Position numbers and translations under genes: made by a program
Shown here: in pieces, positions 1 through 6,997 of the stretch
Layout of the letters: each line of letters begins with the position of its first letter
Numbering within the stretch: position 1 is the first letter of the stretch
From: Amycolatopsis thermalba
Lineage (GTDB): Bacteria; Actinomycetota; Actinomycetes; Mycobacteriales; Pseudonocardiaceae
Length of the DNA stretch: 33,463 nt
Assembly: GCF_003385215.1 (NCBI RefSeq)
Contig: NZ_PQHW01000076.1
Span: 1-33,463 of the forward strand
Direction of reading: 5' to 3'
Notes under the pieces: generated by a model
What the model saw: only the letters and a program-made list of their open reading frames with translations
Told to the model about the DNA's origin: nothing
Database searches by the model: none

Positions 1-16
1 AAACTCTCCAACAATG
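1..16 (-). rRNA. rrs: 16S rRNA gene, extreme 5' end (partial)
   Basis: Read on the minus strand, the window ends in TTGTTGGAGAGTTT, the start of an actinobacterial 16S rRNA, which normally continues GATCCTGGCTCAG beyond the edge. Only about 14 to 16 bases are inside the window, so the mature 5' end is approximate. The call is supported by the boxA-like element and hairpins immediately upstream, which are typical of an rRNA operon leader. Transcription runs leftwards out of the window, with 23S and 5S expected beyond. Confidence 0.85.
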
Positions 17-386
17 CTAGAAAATCGATCCGGCTATAATTCATAGCCTCAAAGGAACCCACAAAGGGTTCTAGCTAATCAACTGGCTTTAGCTCACCAA
101 TACACTGTTGAGTTCTCAAACAACACGTCTTGTTGTGTCACCCGACGACCAACCAGCGACACGAAGTCTCACAACTCCGATTACACTGTGGTTTCGTCCG
201 GCGGCGGTCACCCACTCTACCACCATCGGTGGGAGCTTGGTTCGTGACCCCCCGCCCGGATCCCGTTCCCTTGGGGCTTTTTCTCCCCGCCGGCCCGGTC
301 TCCCTGGCGACGAAGAGAAGATTACATGCCCCGGAATGGGGTCCGAACAGGGGGGTCCCTTAACGGTAAAAGCGCTGATCAACTGC
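17..386 (-). promoter_or_regulatory. rRNA operon promoter and leader region
   Basis: This 370-base stretch holds no gene and lies between the SDR stop codon and the 16S start. Its left part is clearly more AT-rich than the rest of the window. On the minus strand it contains small hairpins at 120-136 (ACAACA/TGTTGT), 55-71 (GAACCC/GGGTTC) and 32-48 (GGCTAT/ATAGCC), plus a boxA-like element near 102-126. A possible promoter is a -10 TAATCT at 324-319 with a weak TTCGGA 17 bases upstream. Stable-RNA operons usually have several promoters, and I could not place the others with confidence. The leader is expected to bind Nus factors for antitermination and to fold back for RNase III processing. Confidence 0.75.
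102..126 (-). promoter_or_regulatory. boxA-like antitermination / processing element of the rrn leader
   Basis: The minus strand reads GTTGTTTGAGAACTCAACAG, the sequence conserved in actinobacterial 16S leaders and 16S-23S spacers. It includes a TGTTTGAGAACTC boxA-like core. It partly overlaps the ACAACA/TGTTGT hairpin at 120-136. Its role in NusB/NusE-dependent antitermination and RNase III processing is known from the family and was not tested here. Confidence 0.75.
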
Positions 387-1103
387 CTACCAAGGCAGGA
401 AACCGCCCTCGGCGTGGAACTGCGCCGTGCCGCCCTCTCCGGGCGCCAGCGCGACGGCGACCCCGACCGCGGCTCCCTGGGCCGGATCGAGCTGCCCCGC
501 GTGGTCGTTCAGATCGGTCGAGCAGAACCCCGGCTCGAACACGTTCACCGTGATCCCCTCCGCCCGGAGGTCGTTGGCGTAGGAGAGGCTCACCGCGTTC
601 AGCGCCGACTTCGACGAGTTGTAGCCGAGGAGGAGCACCCCCGACTGGGGCGAGTCCGGGTCGGCCTGCAGAGAGACGGACGCCAGCGAGCTGGAGGTGT
701 TCACGATCCGCGGCCGCTCGGACTTCCGCAGCAGCGGGAGGAACGCGTTGGTCACGCGGATGACCCCGAAGACGTTGGTCTCGTAGATCTCGCGGACCAC
801 GTCGGCGGACAACTCGGACGGACGCTCTCGTCCCCAGTCCAGGGCGACGCCCGCGTTGTTCATCAGGATGTCCAGCCGGCCGTACTGCTGCTCCACGGTC
901 TTGGCCGCGGCGTCCACCGACGCCTGGTCCGTGACGTCCATGACCACCGACGTCGTACCCAGCTCCTCGGCCGCCTTCCGGCCGCGCTCCGGGTCCCGTG
1001 CCCCGACGATCGCCGTGACCCCCGCAGCCAGCAGCTGCCGGACGATTTCCTTGCCGATCCCCTTGTTCGCCCCGGTGACGAGGGCGATCTTCGTGTCTGT
1101 CAC
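387..1103 (-). CDS. SDR family NAD(P)-dependent oxidoreductase
   Basis: This is a 238-residue classical short-chain dehydrogenase/reductase. The nucleotide-binding motif TGANKGIG is at residues 10-17, NNAG at 82-85, serines at 137-139, and the catalytic YNSSK (Tyr161, Lys165) follows. The late PGF segment at 191-193 is also typical. Basic residues near Gly-rich loop ends (R36, R40) suggest NADP(H) preference, which is inference. The start is GTG at 1103, preceded by GGTGGAGG. The substrate is unknown; the sequence resembles the carbonyl-reductase-like SDRs often found beside XRE/MmyB regulators in actinomycetes. The gene is divergent from such a regulator across about 100 bases, so it is the likely regulated target. 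It is followed directly by the rrn leader on the same strand. Confidence 0.93.
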   Translation of the reverse strand: MTDTKIALVTGANKGIGKEIVRQLLAAGVTAIVGARDPERGRKAAEELGTTSVVMDVTDQASVDAAAKTVEQQYGRLDILMNNAGVALDWGRERPSELSADVVREIYETNVFGVIRVTNAFLPLLRKSERPRIVNTSSSLASVSLQADPDSPQSGVLLLGYNSSKSALNAVSLSYANDLRAEGITVNVFEPGFCSTDLNDHAGQLDPAQGAAVGVAVALAPGEGGTAQFHAEGGFLPW

Positions 1104-1153
1104 GCCTCCACCCTCGGCGGCCGGGAGCGGTCGCGGCAGAGACGGCGCAACCG

Positions 1154-1168
1154 GGGACTCGTGGTCCC
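1154..1168. promoter_or_regulatory. candidate operator between the SDR gene and the XRE regulator
   Basis: GGGAC-N5-GTCCC is a perfect 5-bp inverted repeat in the 101-base divergent spacer. A second GGGGTCCC occurs at 1184-1191. XRE/MmyB-type regulators commonly act on the adjacent SDR gene, so this is a reasonable binding site for the product of 1205-2035. The assignment is inference. Confidence 0.35.
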
Positions 1169-1204
1169 TGGATACCGGCGTTCGGGGTCCCGGACACTGG
1201 AGGC

Positions 1205-2035
1205 ATGGACAGGCGAGAACTCGGGGAGTTCCTGCGCACCAGGCGCGAGCGGCTCCGGCCGGCCGACGTCGGGCTGCCCACCGGATTGCGGCGGCGCACC
1301 CCTGGCCTGCGGCGGGAGGAGGTCGCCTCGCTCGCCGCGATCTCCACGGACTACTACGCGCGCCTCGAACAGGCCCGCGGTCCGCAGCCGTCGCGGCCGG
1401 TCCTGTCCGGGATCGCGCGGGCGCTGCGCCTGTCCGACGTCGAGCGCGCGCACCTGTTCCGCCTCGCCGGGGAGCAGCCCGGGCCGGCCGGCCCCTCCCC
1501 CGACGTGCCGTCCGGGATCCGGCACCTGCTGGACCGGCTCGACGACGCCGCCGCGATGGTCGTCGACGTCAAGTACGAGGTGCTGGCCTGGAACCCGCTG
1601 GCCGCCGTCATCTTCGACGACCTCTTCGCCCTGCCGCCCCGGGAGCGCAACCTCGCGCGCGACCGGTTCCTCCGGCCCGGCACCGGCCGCTACCCGGACA
1701 CCTGGGAGCAGTTCGGCATCAACCTCGCCTCGGAACTGCGCGCAGCCGCCGCGAAGTACCCCGACGACCCGGGGCTGCGCGAGCTGATCGAGGACCTGCT
1801 GGCGGGCAGCGCGGAGTTCCGCGAGCTGTGGGCCCGGCACGACGTGATCGGGTGGCGCGGCCGCACCAAGACGCTGCACCACCCGCGCGTGGGCCGGTTC
1901 CAGGTCGAGTGCGAGGTGCTGCTCGTCTGCGACCGCGACCAGCGGGTCATCCTCTACACCGCCGAGCCCGGCAGCCCGGGGCACGAGGCGCTACAGCTGC
2001 TCAAGCTCCTCGGCACGGTTGCACCGGCGCGCTGA
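1205..2035 (+). CDS. XRE-family transcriptional regulator with MmyB-like ligand domain
   Basis: This 276-residue protein has an N-terminal helix-turn-helix at about residues 31-60. It contains the signature TPGLRREEVASLA followed by DYYARLEQ, diagnostic of the MmyB-type XRE regulators abundant in actinomycetes. Residues from about 105 onward form the PAS-like ligand-binding domain of this family, including a WNPLAA segment and the late FQVECEVLL strand. Members can bind fatty-acid-like ligands in the one structurally studied case; the ligand here is unknown. The ATG at 1205 follows a CTGGAGG ribosome-binding site. The gene is divergent from an SDR oxidoreductase and 20 bases upstream of a flavodoxin-like gene, so it probably controls both. 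Confidence 0.92.
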   Translation: MDRRELGEFLRTRRERLRPADVGLPTGLRRRTPGLRREEVASLAAISTDYYARLEQARGPQPSRPVLSGIARALRLSDVERAHLFRLAGEQPGPAGPSPDVPSGIRHLLDRLDDAAAMVVDVKYEVLAWNPLAAVIFDDLFALPPRERNLARDRFLRPGTGRYPDTWEQFGINLASELRAAAAKYPDDPGLRELIEDLLAGSAEFRELWARHDVIGWRGRTKTLHHPRVGRFQVECEVLLVCDRDQRVILYTAEPGSPGHEALQLLKLLGTVAPAR

Positions 2036-2055
2036 CCACGGCACGCTCGTCAGGC

Positions 2056-2508
2056 GTGCCCACCTTGCTGATCGTGCACCACACGCCCTCGCCGAACGTG
2101 CAGGCCATGTTCGAGGCCGTCGTCTCCGGCGCGACCACCGACGAGATCGAAGGGGTGACCGTCGTGCGGCGGGCGGCCCTCGCGGCCACCGCCACCGACG
2201 TCCTGGAGGCGGACGGCTACCTGCTCGGCACCACCGCCAACCTCGGATACATGGCGGGCGCGCTCAAACACTTCTTCGACCAGGTCTACTACCCGTGCCT
2301 CGATTCCACGCGGGGCCGCCCGTTCGGGTGTTACGTGCACGGCGGCAGCGACGTCTCCGGGACGGTCCGCGGCATCGAGTCGATCACCACCGGGCTCGGC
2401 TGGGAGAAGGCGGCGCAGTTCGTCACCGTGACCGGGGAACCGTCGAAGGCCGATCTGGAGAAGTGCTGGGAACTCGGCGCCACCATGGCTGCCGGGCTGA
2501 TGGAATAA
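2056..2508 (+). CDS. flavodoxin-like FMN-binding protein
   Basis: This 150-residue protein begins at GTG 2056 (VPTLLIVHHTPSPN). The first beta strand is followed by a HTPSPN phosphate-binding loop, as in small flavodoxin/NAD(P)H-quinone-reductase-type folds. The TTANLGYMAGALKHFFD segment is the typical second FMN-contact loop and helix, and YVHGGSD the third. It probably carries FMN and acts as a small redox protein or quinone/azo reductase; the partner is unknown. No strong ribosome-binding site is visible, and the 20-base gap from the XRE gene suggests co-transcription and translational coupling. A longer frame upstream is open only because of GC bias: the flavodoxin fold begins right after this GTG. 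Confidence 0.85.
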   Translation: MPTLLIVHHTPSPNVQAMFEAVVSGATTDEIEGVTVVRRAALAATATDVLEADGYLLGTTANLGYMAGALKHFFDQVYYPCLDSTRGRPFGCYVHGGSDVSGTVRGIESITTGLGWEKAAQFVTVTGEPSKADLEKCWELGATMAAGLME

Positions 2509-2512
2509 CAGA

Positions 2513-2535
2513 GTTACGTAACACTGTTACGATAG
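2513..2535. promoter_or_regulatory. TetR-type operator upstream of the membrane-protein gene
   Basis: The stretch contains GTTACGTAAC (2513-2522, perfect palindrome) overlapping GTAAC-ACT-GTTAC (2518-2530). The core TAACACTGTTA (2519-2529) is a perfect palindrome around a central C. The 17 bases 2519-2535 match 4418-4434, in front of the TetR gene, at 15 of 17 positions. A shared regulator is therefore likely. A possible -10, TACGAT, lies inside at 2528-2533. Confidence 0.6.
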
Positions 2536-2566
2536 TCGTGGATCTCCCCCAGAGAGGAAGTTCGCG

Positions 2567-2965
2567 ATGGTCGTCCTGTCCGGTCCCACCCAGCTGTTCA
2601 CCGTGATCGCGCTGGTCTCGCTGCCGACCGTGATGTTCGGCGGGTACTCGCTGCTCGCCCTGCTCCGCAAGCGCAGGCTCACCGAGGAGCAACGGGCCTC
2701 CTTCCGCGCCGGGCACGCGCACGCCGGTGTGCTGCTCGTGCTGGCGCTGATCACCCTGCAACTCGTCGCCGCGGGCGGGCTCGGCGCCGCCGGGCAGTGG
2801 GTGGTCAGCGTCCTGCTGCTGATCGGGATCCTGGCGCAGTCCGGCGGCATGTTCCTCAACCTGCTGCCGGGGCGGAAGCCGCTCGCGCACGGGGTCACCG
2901 TCGGCGGCGCGGTGCTGCTCGCCGCGGCGATGATCACGACCGCGGCCGGGGTGGCGGTGGCCTGA
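2567..2965 (+). CDS. small integral membrane protein, function unknown
   Basis: This 132-residue protein has four predicted transmembrane segments, at about residues 11-33, 52-71, 78-98 and 108-130. A short basic loop (RKRR, 34-37) sits between the first two. Histidines in a RAGHAHAGVL motif (H50, H52) and a later H109 lie near membrane edges and could bind a metal or heme, but nothing proves this. The ATG follows AGAGAGGAAG. I do not recognise a characterised family. An operator matching the one of the TetR gene at 4444 lies in its promoter, so it is the best candidate target of that regulator. Its 3' end is 13 bases from the convergent aldo/keto reductase. Confidence 0.8.
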   Translation: MVVLSGPTQLFTVIALVSLPTVMFGGYSLLALLRKRRLTEEQRASFRAGHAHAGVLLVLALITLQLVAAGGLGAAGQWVVSVLLLIGILAQSGGMFLNLLPGRKPLAHGVTVGGAVLLAAAMITTAAGVAVA

Positions 2966-2978
2966 GCGGCCACCGCCC

Positions 2979-3959
2979 TCACTTGCCGACGTTGCGGGCC
3001 AGCGCCGCCGGGTAGCGCTCGCCCGCCACGGCGTCCGCGGGGACGGCCGCCTCGATGCTCCGGATGTCCTCTTCGGACAGTTCGAGCGTCGCGGCGGCGA
3101 CGTTCTCCGCCAGGTAGGTGCGGCGCTTGGTGCCGGGGATGGGGACGACGTCCGCACCCTGGTGCTGCACCCAGGCGAGCGCCAGCTGCCCGGCGGTCAC
3201 GCCCTTCTCCGCCGCCAGCTTCCGCAGCGCCTCGACGATGCGCAGGTTCCAGTCCAGGTTGCCCTCGGCGAAGCGCGGCAGCTTGCGGCGCATGTCGTCG
3301 GCGGGCAGCTCCGCCGCCGTCGTGATGCTGCCGGTCAGGAAACCGCGGCCGAGCGGCGAGAACGGCACGATCCCGATGCCCAGCTCGCGGCAGGTGGGCA
3401 CGATCTCGTCCTCGATGCCGCGGGTCCACAGGCTCCATTCGCTCTGCAGCGCGGTGACCGGGTGGACCGCGTGGGCGCGGCGGATCGTGTCCGCGGACGC
3501 TTCGGAGATGCCCAGGTGGCGCACCTTGCCCTCGGCGACCAGCTCGGACAGCGCGCCCCAGGTCTCCTCGACCGGGACGTCCGGGTCGACCCGGTGCTGG
3601 TAGTAGAGGTCGATGTGGTCGACGCCAAGGCGGCGCAGCGACTCTTCGAGGCACTGGCGGACGTAGGCGGCGTCACCGCGCACCTGCTGCCCCTCGGCGC
3701 CGAGGACGATGCCGAACTTCGTGGCCAGCACGACCTGGTCGCGCCGGCCGGCGATGGCGCGGCCGACCAGCTCCTCGTTGGCGCCGGTGCCGTAGACGTT
3801 CGCGGTGTCCAGCAGCGTCACGCCCAGTTCGAGCGCGCGGTGGATCGTCGCGATCGACTCCGCGTCGTCGTCGCGCACGCCGTAGGCCTGGCTCATGCCC
3901 ATGCAGCCGAGGCCCTGCGCGCCGACCTCCAGTTCGCCCAGCTTCCTGGTCGGGATCAC
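2979..3959 (-). CDS. aldo/keto reductase
   Basis: This 326-residue TIM-barrel oxidoreductase carries the catalytic tetrad Asp51, Tyr56, Lys81 and His122. The strand LDTANVYG, the ATKFG motif and the [10 protein letters not shown] loop are all present. The NADPH-binding part near the C-terminus is recognisable as [14 protein letters not shown]. It resembles the YhdN/perakine-reductase-like group of broad-range aldehyde reductases. The start is GTG at 3959, which overlaps the TGA of the upstream MerR gene in a GTGA arrangement, so the two are translationally coupled. A MerR regulator adjacent to an aldo/keto reductase suggests induction by an electrophile or aldehyde stress; the actual inducer is not visible. 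Confidence 0.95.
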   Translation of the reverse strand: MIPTRKLGELEVGAQGLGCMGMSQAYGVRDDDAESIATIHRALELGVTLLDTANVYGTGANEELVGRAIAGRRDQVVLATKFGIVLGAEGQQVRGDAAYVRQCLEESLRRLGVDHIDLYYQHRVDPDVPVEETWGALSELVAEGKVRHLGISEASADTIRRAHAVHPVTALQSEWSLWTRGIEDEIVPTCRELGIGIVPFSPLGRGFLTGSITTAAELPADDMRRKLPRFAEGNLDWNLRIVEALRKLAAEKGVTAGQLALAWVQHQGADVVPIPGTKRRTYLAENVAAATLELSEEDIRSIEAAVPADAVAGERYPAALARNVGK

Positions 3960-4360
3960 GCGGAGATCTCCTCCCGGACCACGCCGGCGGCGCCCGGGAT
4001 GAGCGCGCAGATCCGGTCGTAGTTCTCGATCTTGTAGTTGAGGACGTCCATGCAGGCCTGCAGCTCGGCGATGCGTTCGGCGACCGACCGGCGCTGCTCG
4101 ACCAGGATGGCCCGGCGGCGGCCGGCGCCGGCGTCACCGGCGGACCGCAGCTGCGCGTACTCCCGCATCATCTTGATCGGCATACCCGTGGTGCGGAGCT
4201 TGGTGAGGAACTCCAGCCACACGAGGTCGTCGTCGGAGTAGGCCCGCCTGCCCGCGGCGTCCCGGGCGGGCGGTTCGAGGAGTTTGATGCGCTCGTAGTA
4301 GCGGAGGGTGTCGATCGACAGCCCGCTGCGACGTGCGGCTTCCGCTATCGAGTAGCTCAT
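3956..4360 (-). CDS. MerR family transcriptional regulator
   Basis: This 134-residue regulator starts [15 protein letters not shown], the winged-helix DNA-binding domain of MerR proteins. It continues with [12 protein letters not shown] and a second helix pair, and ends in a dimerisation coiled coil (about residues 80-120). There is no cysteine cluster for metal binding; a single Cys lies near the C-terminal helix and another at ICALI, so it belongs to the metal-independent MerR group beside oxidoreductases. The frame stays open upstream to 4450, but the family start and the promoter both fix ATG at 4360. It heads the operon with the aldo/keto reductase and overlaps it by three bases. It most likely regulates its own promoter at 4368-4398. 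Confidence 0.93.
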   Translation of the reverse strand: MSYSIAEAARRSGLSIDTLRYYERIKLLEPPARDAAGRRAYSDDDLVWLEFLTKLRTTGMPIKMMREYAQLRSAGDAGAGRRRAILVEQRRSVAERIAELQACMDVLNYKIENYDRICALIPGAAGVVREEISA

Positions 4361-4367
4361 GGTGCCG

Positions 4368-4398
4368 ACACTACGACCTGGAGTGCACTCCAGGTCAA
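4368..4398 (-). promoter_or_regulatory. MerR-type promoter with 19-bp spacer and perfect palindrome
   Basis: On the minus strand, -35 TTGACC (4398-4393) and -10 TAGTGT (4373-4368) are separated by exactly 19 bases, the over-long spacer typical of MerR-activated promoters. A perfect 22-base palindrome, 4375-4396 (half site GACCTGGAGTG), fills the spacer. The -10 lies seven bases before the MerR ATG at 4360, so the mRNA is probably leaderless. In this family the regulator untwists the spacer to align the two boxes when the inducer is bound. Confidence 0.85.
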
Positions 4399-4417
4399 AT
4401 CCTGATCCGGCGATTGA

Positions 4418-4437
4418 TAACACTGTCGCGATAGCCT
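4418..4437 (+). promoter_or_regulatory. TetR promoter with operator half-matching 2519-2535
   Basis: The TAACACTGTCGCGATAG sequence (4418-4434) matches 2519-2535 at 15 of 17 positions and keeps the left half-site TAACA. It overlaps a -10 box TAGCCT (4432-4437) that is followed by six bases and then the ATG at 4444. Bound repressor would block RNA polymerase, and the transcript would be leaderless. Confidence 0.6.
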
Positions 4438-4443
4438 GGGCCC

Positions 4444-5049
4444 ATGGCACGACCGCGCACCCACGACGAGGCGCTCCGGCTGAAACTGCTCGACCGGGCC
4501 GGTGAGCTGCTGTCCACGGACGGGCCGAAGGCGCTCAGCCTGCGCAAGCTCGCCGCCGACGCGGGCACCTCGACCACCGCCGTGTACTCGCTGTTCGGCG
4601 GCAAGCCCGAGCTGGTCAACGCCGTCTACCAGGAGGGGTTCCGGCGGTTCGGGGCGCGGTTGCGCGGGGTCGAGCGGTCCGGCGACCCGGTGGAGGACTT
4701 CGTGCGGCTCGGGCTGGCCTACCGGGAGAGCGCGCTGGCCGACCCGCACCTGTACTCGATCATGTTCACCAAGGCGGTGCCCGGGTTCGAGCCGGGGGCG
4801 GAGGCGTCGCGGGTCGCACGGGAGTCGCTCGCGCCGCTGGTCGACACCGTCCGCGCGGCGATCGGGGCCGGGCTGTTCCAGCCGGTCGCGCCCGAGGTGA
4901 TCGCGGTCAGCGCGTGGGGCATCGTGCACGGGCTGGTGTCGCTGGAGCTGAACGGGAACCTGCCGCCCGGCTTCGACGTGGCCGGCTCCTACGAGGCGGC
5001 GCTGCGCGCTCATGCGGCCGGGTGGCGGTTGACCCAGGTCAGGGAGTAG
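4444..5049 (+). CDS. TetR/AcrR family transcriptional regulator
   Basis: This 201-residue protein has an N-terminal TetR DNA-binding domain (about residues 14-60). It includes ALSLRKLAADAGTSTTAVYSLFGGKPELV, shown here as its two helices RKLAADAGTST and AVYSLFGGK. The C-terminal part, with the WGIVHGLVSLEL segment near residue 158, matches the WHG-type ligand domain of TetR proteins. The ligand is unknown. It is divergent from the MerR/aldo-keto reductase operon, and its -10 box is six bases from the ATG. An almost identical operator sequence lies before the membrane-protein gene at 2567, making that gene the probable target besides autoregulation. Its last 40 bases overlap the convergent methyltransferase gene. 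Confidence 0.93.
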   Translation: MARPRTHDEALRLKLLDRAGELLSTDGPKALSLRKLAADAGTSTTAVYSLFGGKPELVNAVYQEGFRRFGARLRGVERSGDPVEDFVRLGLAYRESALADPHLYSIMFTKAVPGFEPGAEASRVARESLAPLVDTVRAAIGAGLFQPVAPEVIAVSAWGIVHGLVSLELNGNLPPGFDVAGSYEAALRAHAAGWRLTQVRE

Positions 5050-5612
5050 CGGCGGAGCACGTGGCGCCGGTAGCGCACGCCAGGCAGGATTCGCCCGGCC
5101 GTGTCCCGGACCTGGCGGTAGCTCATCACCGGATCGGCCGTGGGCATGCCCGGCGGGCCGCTCGCGCCGCGCAGCACCTTGACGGTCCGCACGACGGGAG
5201 TGGCGGCGGCCCACATCGCCCAGTCCGCCACGGTCGCTTCCCGGGCGAAACCGACCACGACGAGGGTGCCGCCGGGGCGCAGCAGGTCGCGCATGCGGGT
5301 GAGGGCCCCTGCGAAGTCCATGTGGTGGATCGCCGTGACCGAGCAGACGAAGTCGTAACCCTCAGCGGGGAGGTCGGCGGTGAGGAAGTCGCCCTCGACG
5401 AACTCGGGACCGCCGCCCTGCTGCCGGGCGCGGGCGATCATCTCCGGCGAGCTGTCGATCCCGGTGACGCGCTTCGCCCGCGCGGTCAGCTTCCGCGCGA
5501 GCAGCCCGTCGCCGCAGCCGACGTCCAGGGCGTCGCCACAGCCGTCCGGCACGGCGCGCAGGATGTCCCGGTGCCGGGCGACGTTGGTGTTCCAGTACGG
5601 GTCAGCGGGCAC
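5010..5612 (-). CDS. class I SAM-dependent methyltransferase
   Basis: This 200-residue protein has the SAM-binding motif [10 protein letters not shown] (residues 28-36). It also has acidic loop 2 at [12 protein letters not shown], the VEGDF motif and the post-motif [13 protein letters not shown]. The topology is that of a small-molecule methyltransferase (Methyltransf_11/25 type); the acceptor is unknown. The start is GTG at 5612, inside the last codons of upp, giving an 11-base overlap with that gene and suggesting one transcript upp-methyltransferase. Its 3' end overlaps the convergent TetR gene by 40 bases, so there is no room for a conventional terminator. Confidence 0.92.
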   Translation of the reverse strand: MPADPYWNTNVARHRDILRAVPDGCGDALDVGCGDGLLARKLTARAKRVTGIDSSPEMIARARQQGGGPEFVEGDFLTADLPAEGYDFVCSVTAIHHMDFAGALTRMRDLLRPGGTLVVVGFAREATVADWAMWAAATPVVRTVKVLRGASGPPGMPTADPVMSYRQVRDTAGRILPGVRYRRHVLRRYSLTWVNRHPAA

Positions 5613-6225
5613 CGTACTGGCGGTCCCCCGCGTCGCCGAGGCCGGGGACGATGAAGCCGGAGTCGTTGAGCCTCTCGTCGACGCTCGCGGTGACCACGCG
5701 GACCGGCAGGCCGGAGTCCTCCAGGTGCTTGAGCCCCTCCGGCGCGGCCAGCGCGCAGATCGCGGTGACGTCGGTGGCGCCGCGGCCGGTGAGCAGCCGG
5801 ATCGTGTACTCCATCGAGCCGCCGGTGGCGAGCATCGGGTCGAGCACGAGCACCGGGCGGTCGGACAGGTCGTCGGGCAGCGACTCCATGTACGGCGTCG
5901 GCTGGAGGGTCTCCTCGTCGCGCGCCAGGCCGACGAAACCCATCTGCGCCTCGGGGATCAGCTTGTGCGCCTGGTCGGCCATGCCCAGCCCGGCGCGCAG
6001 GACGGGCACCAGCAGCGGCGGGTTCGCCAGGCGGACGGCGTCGGTGCGGGCGACCGGCGTGTGGATGCGCTCGGTGCGGACCGGCGCCTCGCGGGTGGCC
6101 TCGTAGATCAGCATGACGGTCAGCTCGTGCAGGGCCGCCCGGAAGGCCGCGCTGTCCGTGCGGGCGTCACGCATGGTCGACAGCCTGGCCTTGGCCAGCG
6201 GATGATCGACGACAAGCACGTCCAT
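5602..6225 (-). CDS. upp: uracil phosphoribosyltransferase
   Basis: Upp converts uracil and PRPP to UMP in pyrimidine salvage. The 207-residue length is typical. The PRPP-binding loop is [13 protein letters not shown], with the key DPMLATGG at residues 129-136. The N-terminal [14 protein letters not shown] and the C-terminal uracil-binding [11 protein letters not shown] are diagnostic. The ATG at 6225 is preceded eight bases upstream by a TACCGT -10 box, so the mRNA has almost no leader. The gene overlaps the downstream methyltransferase by 11 bases. Confidence 0.97.
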   Translation of the reverse strand: MDVLVVDHPLAKARLSTMRDARTDSAAFRAALHELTVMLIYEATREAPVRTERIHTPVARTDAVRLANPPLLVPVLRAGLGMADQAHKLIPEAQMGFVGLARDEETLQPTPYMESLPDDLSDRPVLVLDPMLATGGSMEYTIRLLTGRGATDVTAICALAAPEGLKHLEDSGLPVRVVTASVDERLNDSGFIVPGLGDAGDRQYGAR

Positions 6226-6233
6226 GACGCGTC

Positions 6234-6239
6234 ACGGTA
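6234..6239 (-). promoter_or_regulatory. -10 box of upp
   Basis: TACCGT on the minus strand, eight bases upstream of the upp ATG. It fits the TANNNT consensus; the predicted start of transcription leaves at most a base or two of leader. Confidence 0.5.
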
Positions 6240-6286
6240 GCCGATCGGCACCGGCGAAAACCCGCCGCACATGGGCCGCGGCTCGG

Positions 6287-6292
6287 TACGCT
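6287..6292 (+). promoter_or_regulatory. -10 box of the DUF1707 gene
   Basis: TACGCT followed by six bases and then GTG at 6299. The spacing predicts a leaderless transcript and supports this start over an upstream in-frame ATG at 6224, which would overlap the upp start. Confidence 0.55.
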
Positions 6293-6298
6293 CGCGCC

Positions 6299-6925
6299 GT
6301 GGAACAGCCTGGGACTCCCGAGCGCCCGCCGATGCGGGCTTCCGACGCGGACCGCGAACGGGTCGCGCAGGTCCTGCACAACGCGCTCGCCGAGGGCCGG
6401 ATCACCGTGCAGGAGCTGGAAGAGCGGCTCGACACCGTGTACGCCGCCAAGACGCTCGCCGAACTGGAGCCGCCGGTCGCGGACCTGCCGGGCGTGCCGT
6501 CGGCCGCCGTGCAGCCGGCCGCTCCCCGCGCCCTCACCCCGGACCACCGCATCGGTGGCGTGCCCGGCTCGAAGGTCTCCGTCGCGGTGATGTCCGGCGT
6601 CACCCGCAAGGGTCCGTGGACGGTGCCGCCGGAGCACACCAGCGTCGCGTTCTGGGGCGGCGTCGAGATGGACCTGCGCGGCGCCCGGTTCGCCGAACGG
6701 CACACCACCATCACGGCCGTCGCGGTGATGGGCGGCATCGACATCGTGGTGCCCGACGACATCATCGTCGAGGTCACCGGCGTCGGGTTCATGGGCGCCT
6801 TCGAGAGCCAGGACCGCGAGGGCGCGTCCACGCAGCCCCCGCCGCCGGGCGCGCCGGTCGTCAAGGTCACCGGGCTCGCGTTCTGGGGCGCGGTCACGGT
6901 CGTGCGCAAACCGCGGAAGAACTAG
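6299..6925 (+). CDS. DUF1707 domain protein with LiaF-like C-terminal domain
   Basis: This 208-residue protein begins with a DUF1707 (SHOCT-related) domain at about residues 12-65. The pattern MRASDADRERV, L..A.AEGRIT..E.EERLD and AKT.AEL is characteristic. The C-terminal half (about 95-205) has the repeated short beta strands VAFWGGVEMDLRGA, VAVMGGIDIVVPDD and LAFWGAVTVV of the LiaF/YvqF right-handed beta fold. There is no transmembrane segment, so it is probably cytoplasmic or peripherally associated. Proteins of this type are linked to envelope-stress sensing, but no function is established for this one. The next gene downstream is an ECF sigma factor on the same strand, 72 bases away, which may or may not be functionally linked. 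Confidence 0.88.
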   Translation: MEQPGTPERPPMRASDADRERVAQVLHNALAEGRITVQELEERLDTVYAAKTLAELEPPVADLPGVPSAAVQPAAPRALTPDHRIGGVPGSKVSVAVMSGVTRKGPWTVPPEHTSVAFWGGVEMDLRGARFAERHTTITAVAVMGGIDIVVPDDIIVEVTGVGFMGAFESQDREGASTQPPPPGAPVVKVTGLAFWGAVTVVRKPRKN

Positions 6926-6957
6926 CGCGAACCCAATCACCGCGCCGGGCGAATAGA

Positions 6958-6974
6958 GGGTGACAAGATCACCC
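6958..6974. promoter_or_regulatory. inverted repeat upstream of the sigma-factor gene
   Basis: GGGTGA-N5-TCACCC lies 24 bases upstream of the sigma-factor ATG, next to a second palindrome CCCTCCGGAGGG that merges with the ribosome-binding site. It could be an operator, or a structure that limits translation of the sigma factor. Its position between the genes is all that supports this. Confidence 0.3.
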
Positions 6975-6997
6975 GTCCCTCCGGAGGGAGGCGCCCG

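Noticed and set aside
379-1347. Extended minus-strand reading frame of 322 codons over the SDR locus.
   Set aside because: It is Arg/Gly-rich and out of frame with the well-supported SDR protein that carries TGANKGIG and YNSSK.
108-1787. Plus-strand open frame covering the rrn leader, the SDR gene and part of the XRE gene.
   Set aside because: It runs antisense through a clear SDR gene and across a leader with recognisable rRNA-processing elements.
4361-4450. Longer N-terminus for the MerR protein (MPWAQAIATV...).
   Set aside because: It would translate through the MerR promoter palindrome; the family's N-terminus and the -10 box both point to ATG 4360.
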